Assembly: GCA_946886065.1 (NCBI GenBank)
Contig: CAMPHU010000226.1
Span: 1-7,344 of the forward strand
Direction: 5' to 3'
DNA: 7,344 nucleotides
DNA from: an uncultured Massilia sp.
Lineage (GTDB): Bacteria > Pseudomonadota > Gammaproteobacteria > Burkholderiales > Burkholderiaceae
The position numbers and the translations under genes are program-made. The notes beneath the pieces were generated by a model. It did not search any database, was not told the origin of the DNA, and worked only from the letters and a program-made list of their open reading frames with translations. Positions 6,974 through 7,344 of the stretch are shown here, piece after piece; the stretch's first letter is position 1, and each line of letters starts with the position of its first letter.

Positions 6974-7344
6974 ATGACTACCGAGACCCCGACCGCAGAC
7001 CATCTGACCCACTTCGACGCCACCGGCCAGGCCCACATGGTCGACGTCGGCGCCAAGCAGGACACCCACCGCATCGCCGTGGCGGCCGGCACCATCCGCA
7101 TGAAGCCGGAGACCCTGGCCCTGGTGATGTCGGGAACGGCCAAGAAGGGCGACGTGATCGGCATCGCGCGCATCGCCGCCATCATGGCCTCGAAACGCAC
7201 CAGCGACCTGGTGCCGCTGTGCCATCCGCTGCCGATCACCAGGGTGGCGGTGGATTTCGAGATCGACGAGGCGGCCAATAGCGTGCATTGCCGGGCGCAG
7301 GTCGAGACCATCGGCAAGACCGGGGTCGAGATGGAGGCGCTCAC
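6974..7344 (+). CDS. moaC: Cyclic pyranopterin monophosphate synthase MoaC (N-terminal 123 residues; cut by window edge)
   Basis: Second enzyme of molybdenum cofactor synthesis. It converts 3',8-cyclo-7,8-dihydro-GTP, made by MoaA, to cyclic pyranopterin monophosphate in the cytosol. The visible 123 residues align along their length with E. coli Moa[19 protein letters not shown] (11-28), MKPETLAL (43-50), [14 protein letters not shown] (57-70), [13 protein letters not shown] (74-86) and the conserved [10 protein letters not shown] (114-123). His84 in LCHPL and Glu119/Glu121 in VEMEA match conserved active-site positions. About 40 C-terminal residues, including the DMCKA-type catalytic Asp and Lys, lie outside the window. 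ATG 6974 gives a lead about seven residues longer than E. coli; the next in-frame ATG is residue 22, inside the conserved HMVDV. No Shine-Dalgarno is visible. The gene is divergent from bepA. Confidence 0.96.
   Translation, partial: MTTETPTADHLTHFDATGQAHMVDVGAKQDTHRIAVAAGTIRMKPETLALVMSGTAKKGDVIGIARIAAIMASKRTSDLVPLCHPLPITRVAVDFEIDEAANSVHCRAQVETIGKTGVEMEAL

Overview
The window reads as a high-GC betaproteobacterial chromosome, most like the Oxalobacteraceae (Massilia/Telluria/Janthinobacterium group). This rests on gene content, on protein sequences that look like Burkholderiales versions (a PykA-type pyruvate kinase, a Pgk with [12 protein letters not shown], a 64-residue CHCC zinc-finger protein) and on strong G/C preference at third codon positions. 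No mobile element, CRISPR array, tRNA, rRNA or phage gene is visible. It is dense housekeeping DNA with eight genes, two of them cut by the window edges.

Layout. From 1 to 3270 everything is on the minus strand, transcribed azlC > azlD > pgk > pyk. azlC and azlD overlap and encode a two-part branched-chain amino acid exporter. pgk and pyk encode two glycolytic ATP-forming enzymes and are separated by a clear intrinsic-terminator hairpin. A 214-bp divergent intergenic region (3271-3484) follows. A plus-strand group occupies 3485-5304: a small CHCC zinc-finger protein, a YheT-type alpha/beta hydrolase, and an uncharacterised 195-residue protein that starts 16 bases after the hydrolase stop. It converges tail to tail with a minus-strand gene for a periplasmic M48 metalloprotease of the BepA/YfgC type (5307-6896), with only two bases between the stop codons. 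A 77-bp divergent gap then leads to moaC (molybdopterin biosynthesis), cut at the right edge.

How the genes fit together. Pgk makes ATP and 3-phosphoglycerate. Pyk makes ATP and pyruvate, which is a precursor of the branched-chain amino acids that AzlCD would export; that link is only inference. BepA belongs to outer-membrane protein quality control. MoaC belongs to cofactor synthesis and has no obvious link to BepA beyond sharing the divergent promoter region.

I did not find a previously undescribed multi-gene system. The best leads are the unknown protein paired with the YheT hydrolase, the orphan NDUFS6-like zinc-finger protein, the palindrome that carries two convergent stop codons inside a terminator-like hairpin, and several starts with no visible Shine-Dalgarno sequence (pgk, yheT, moaC).
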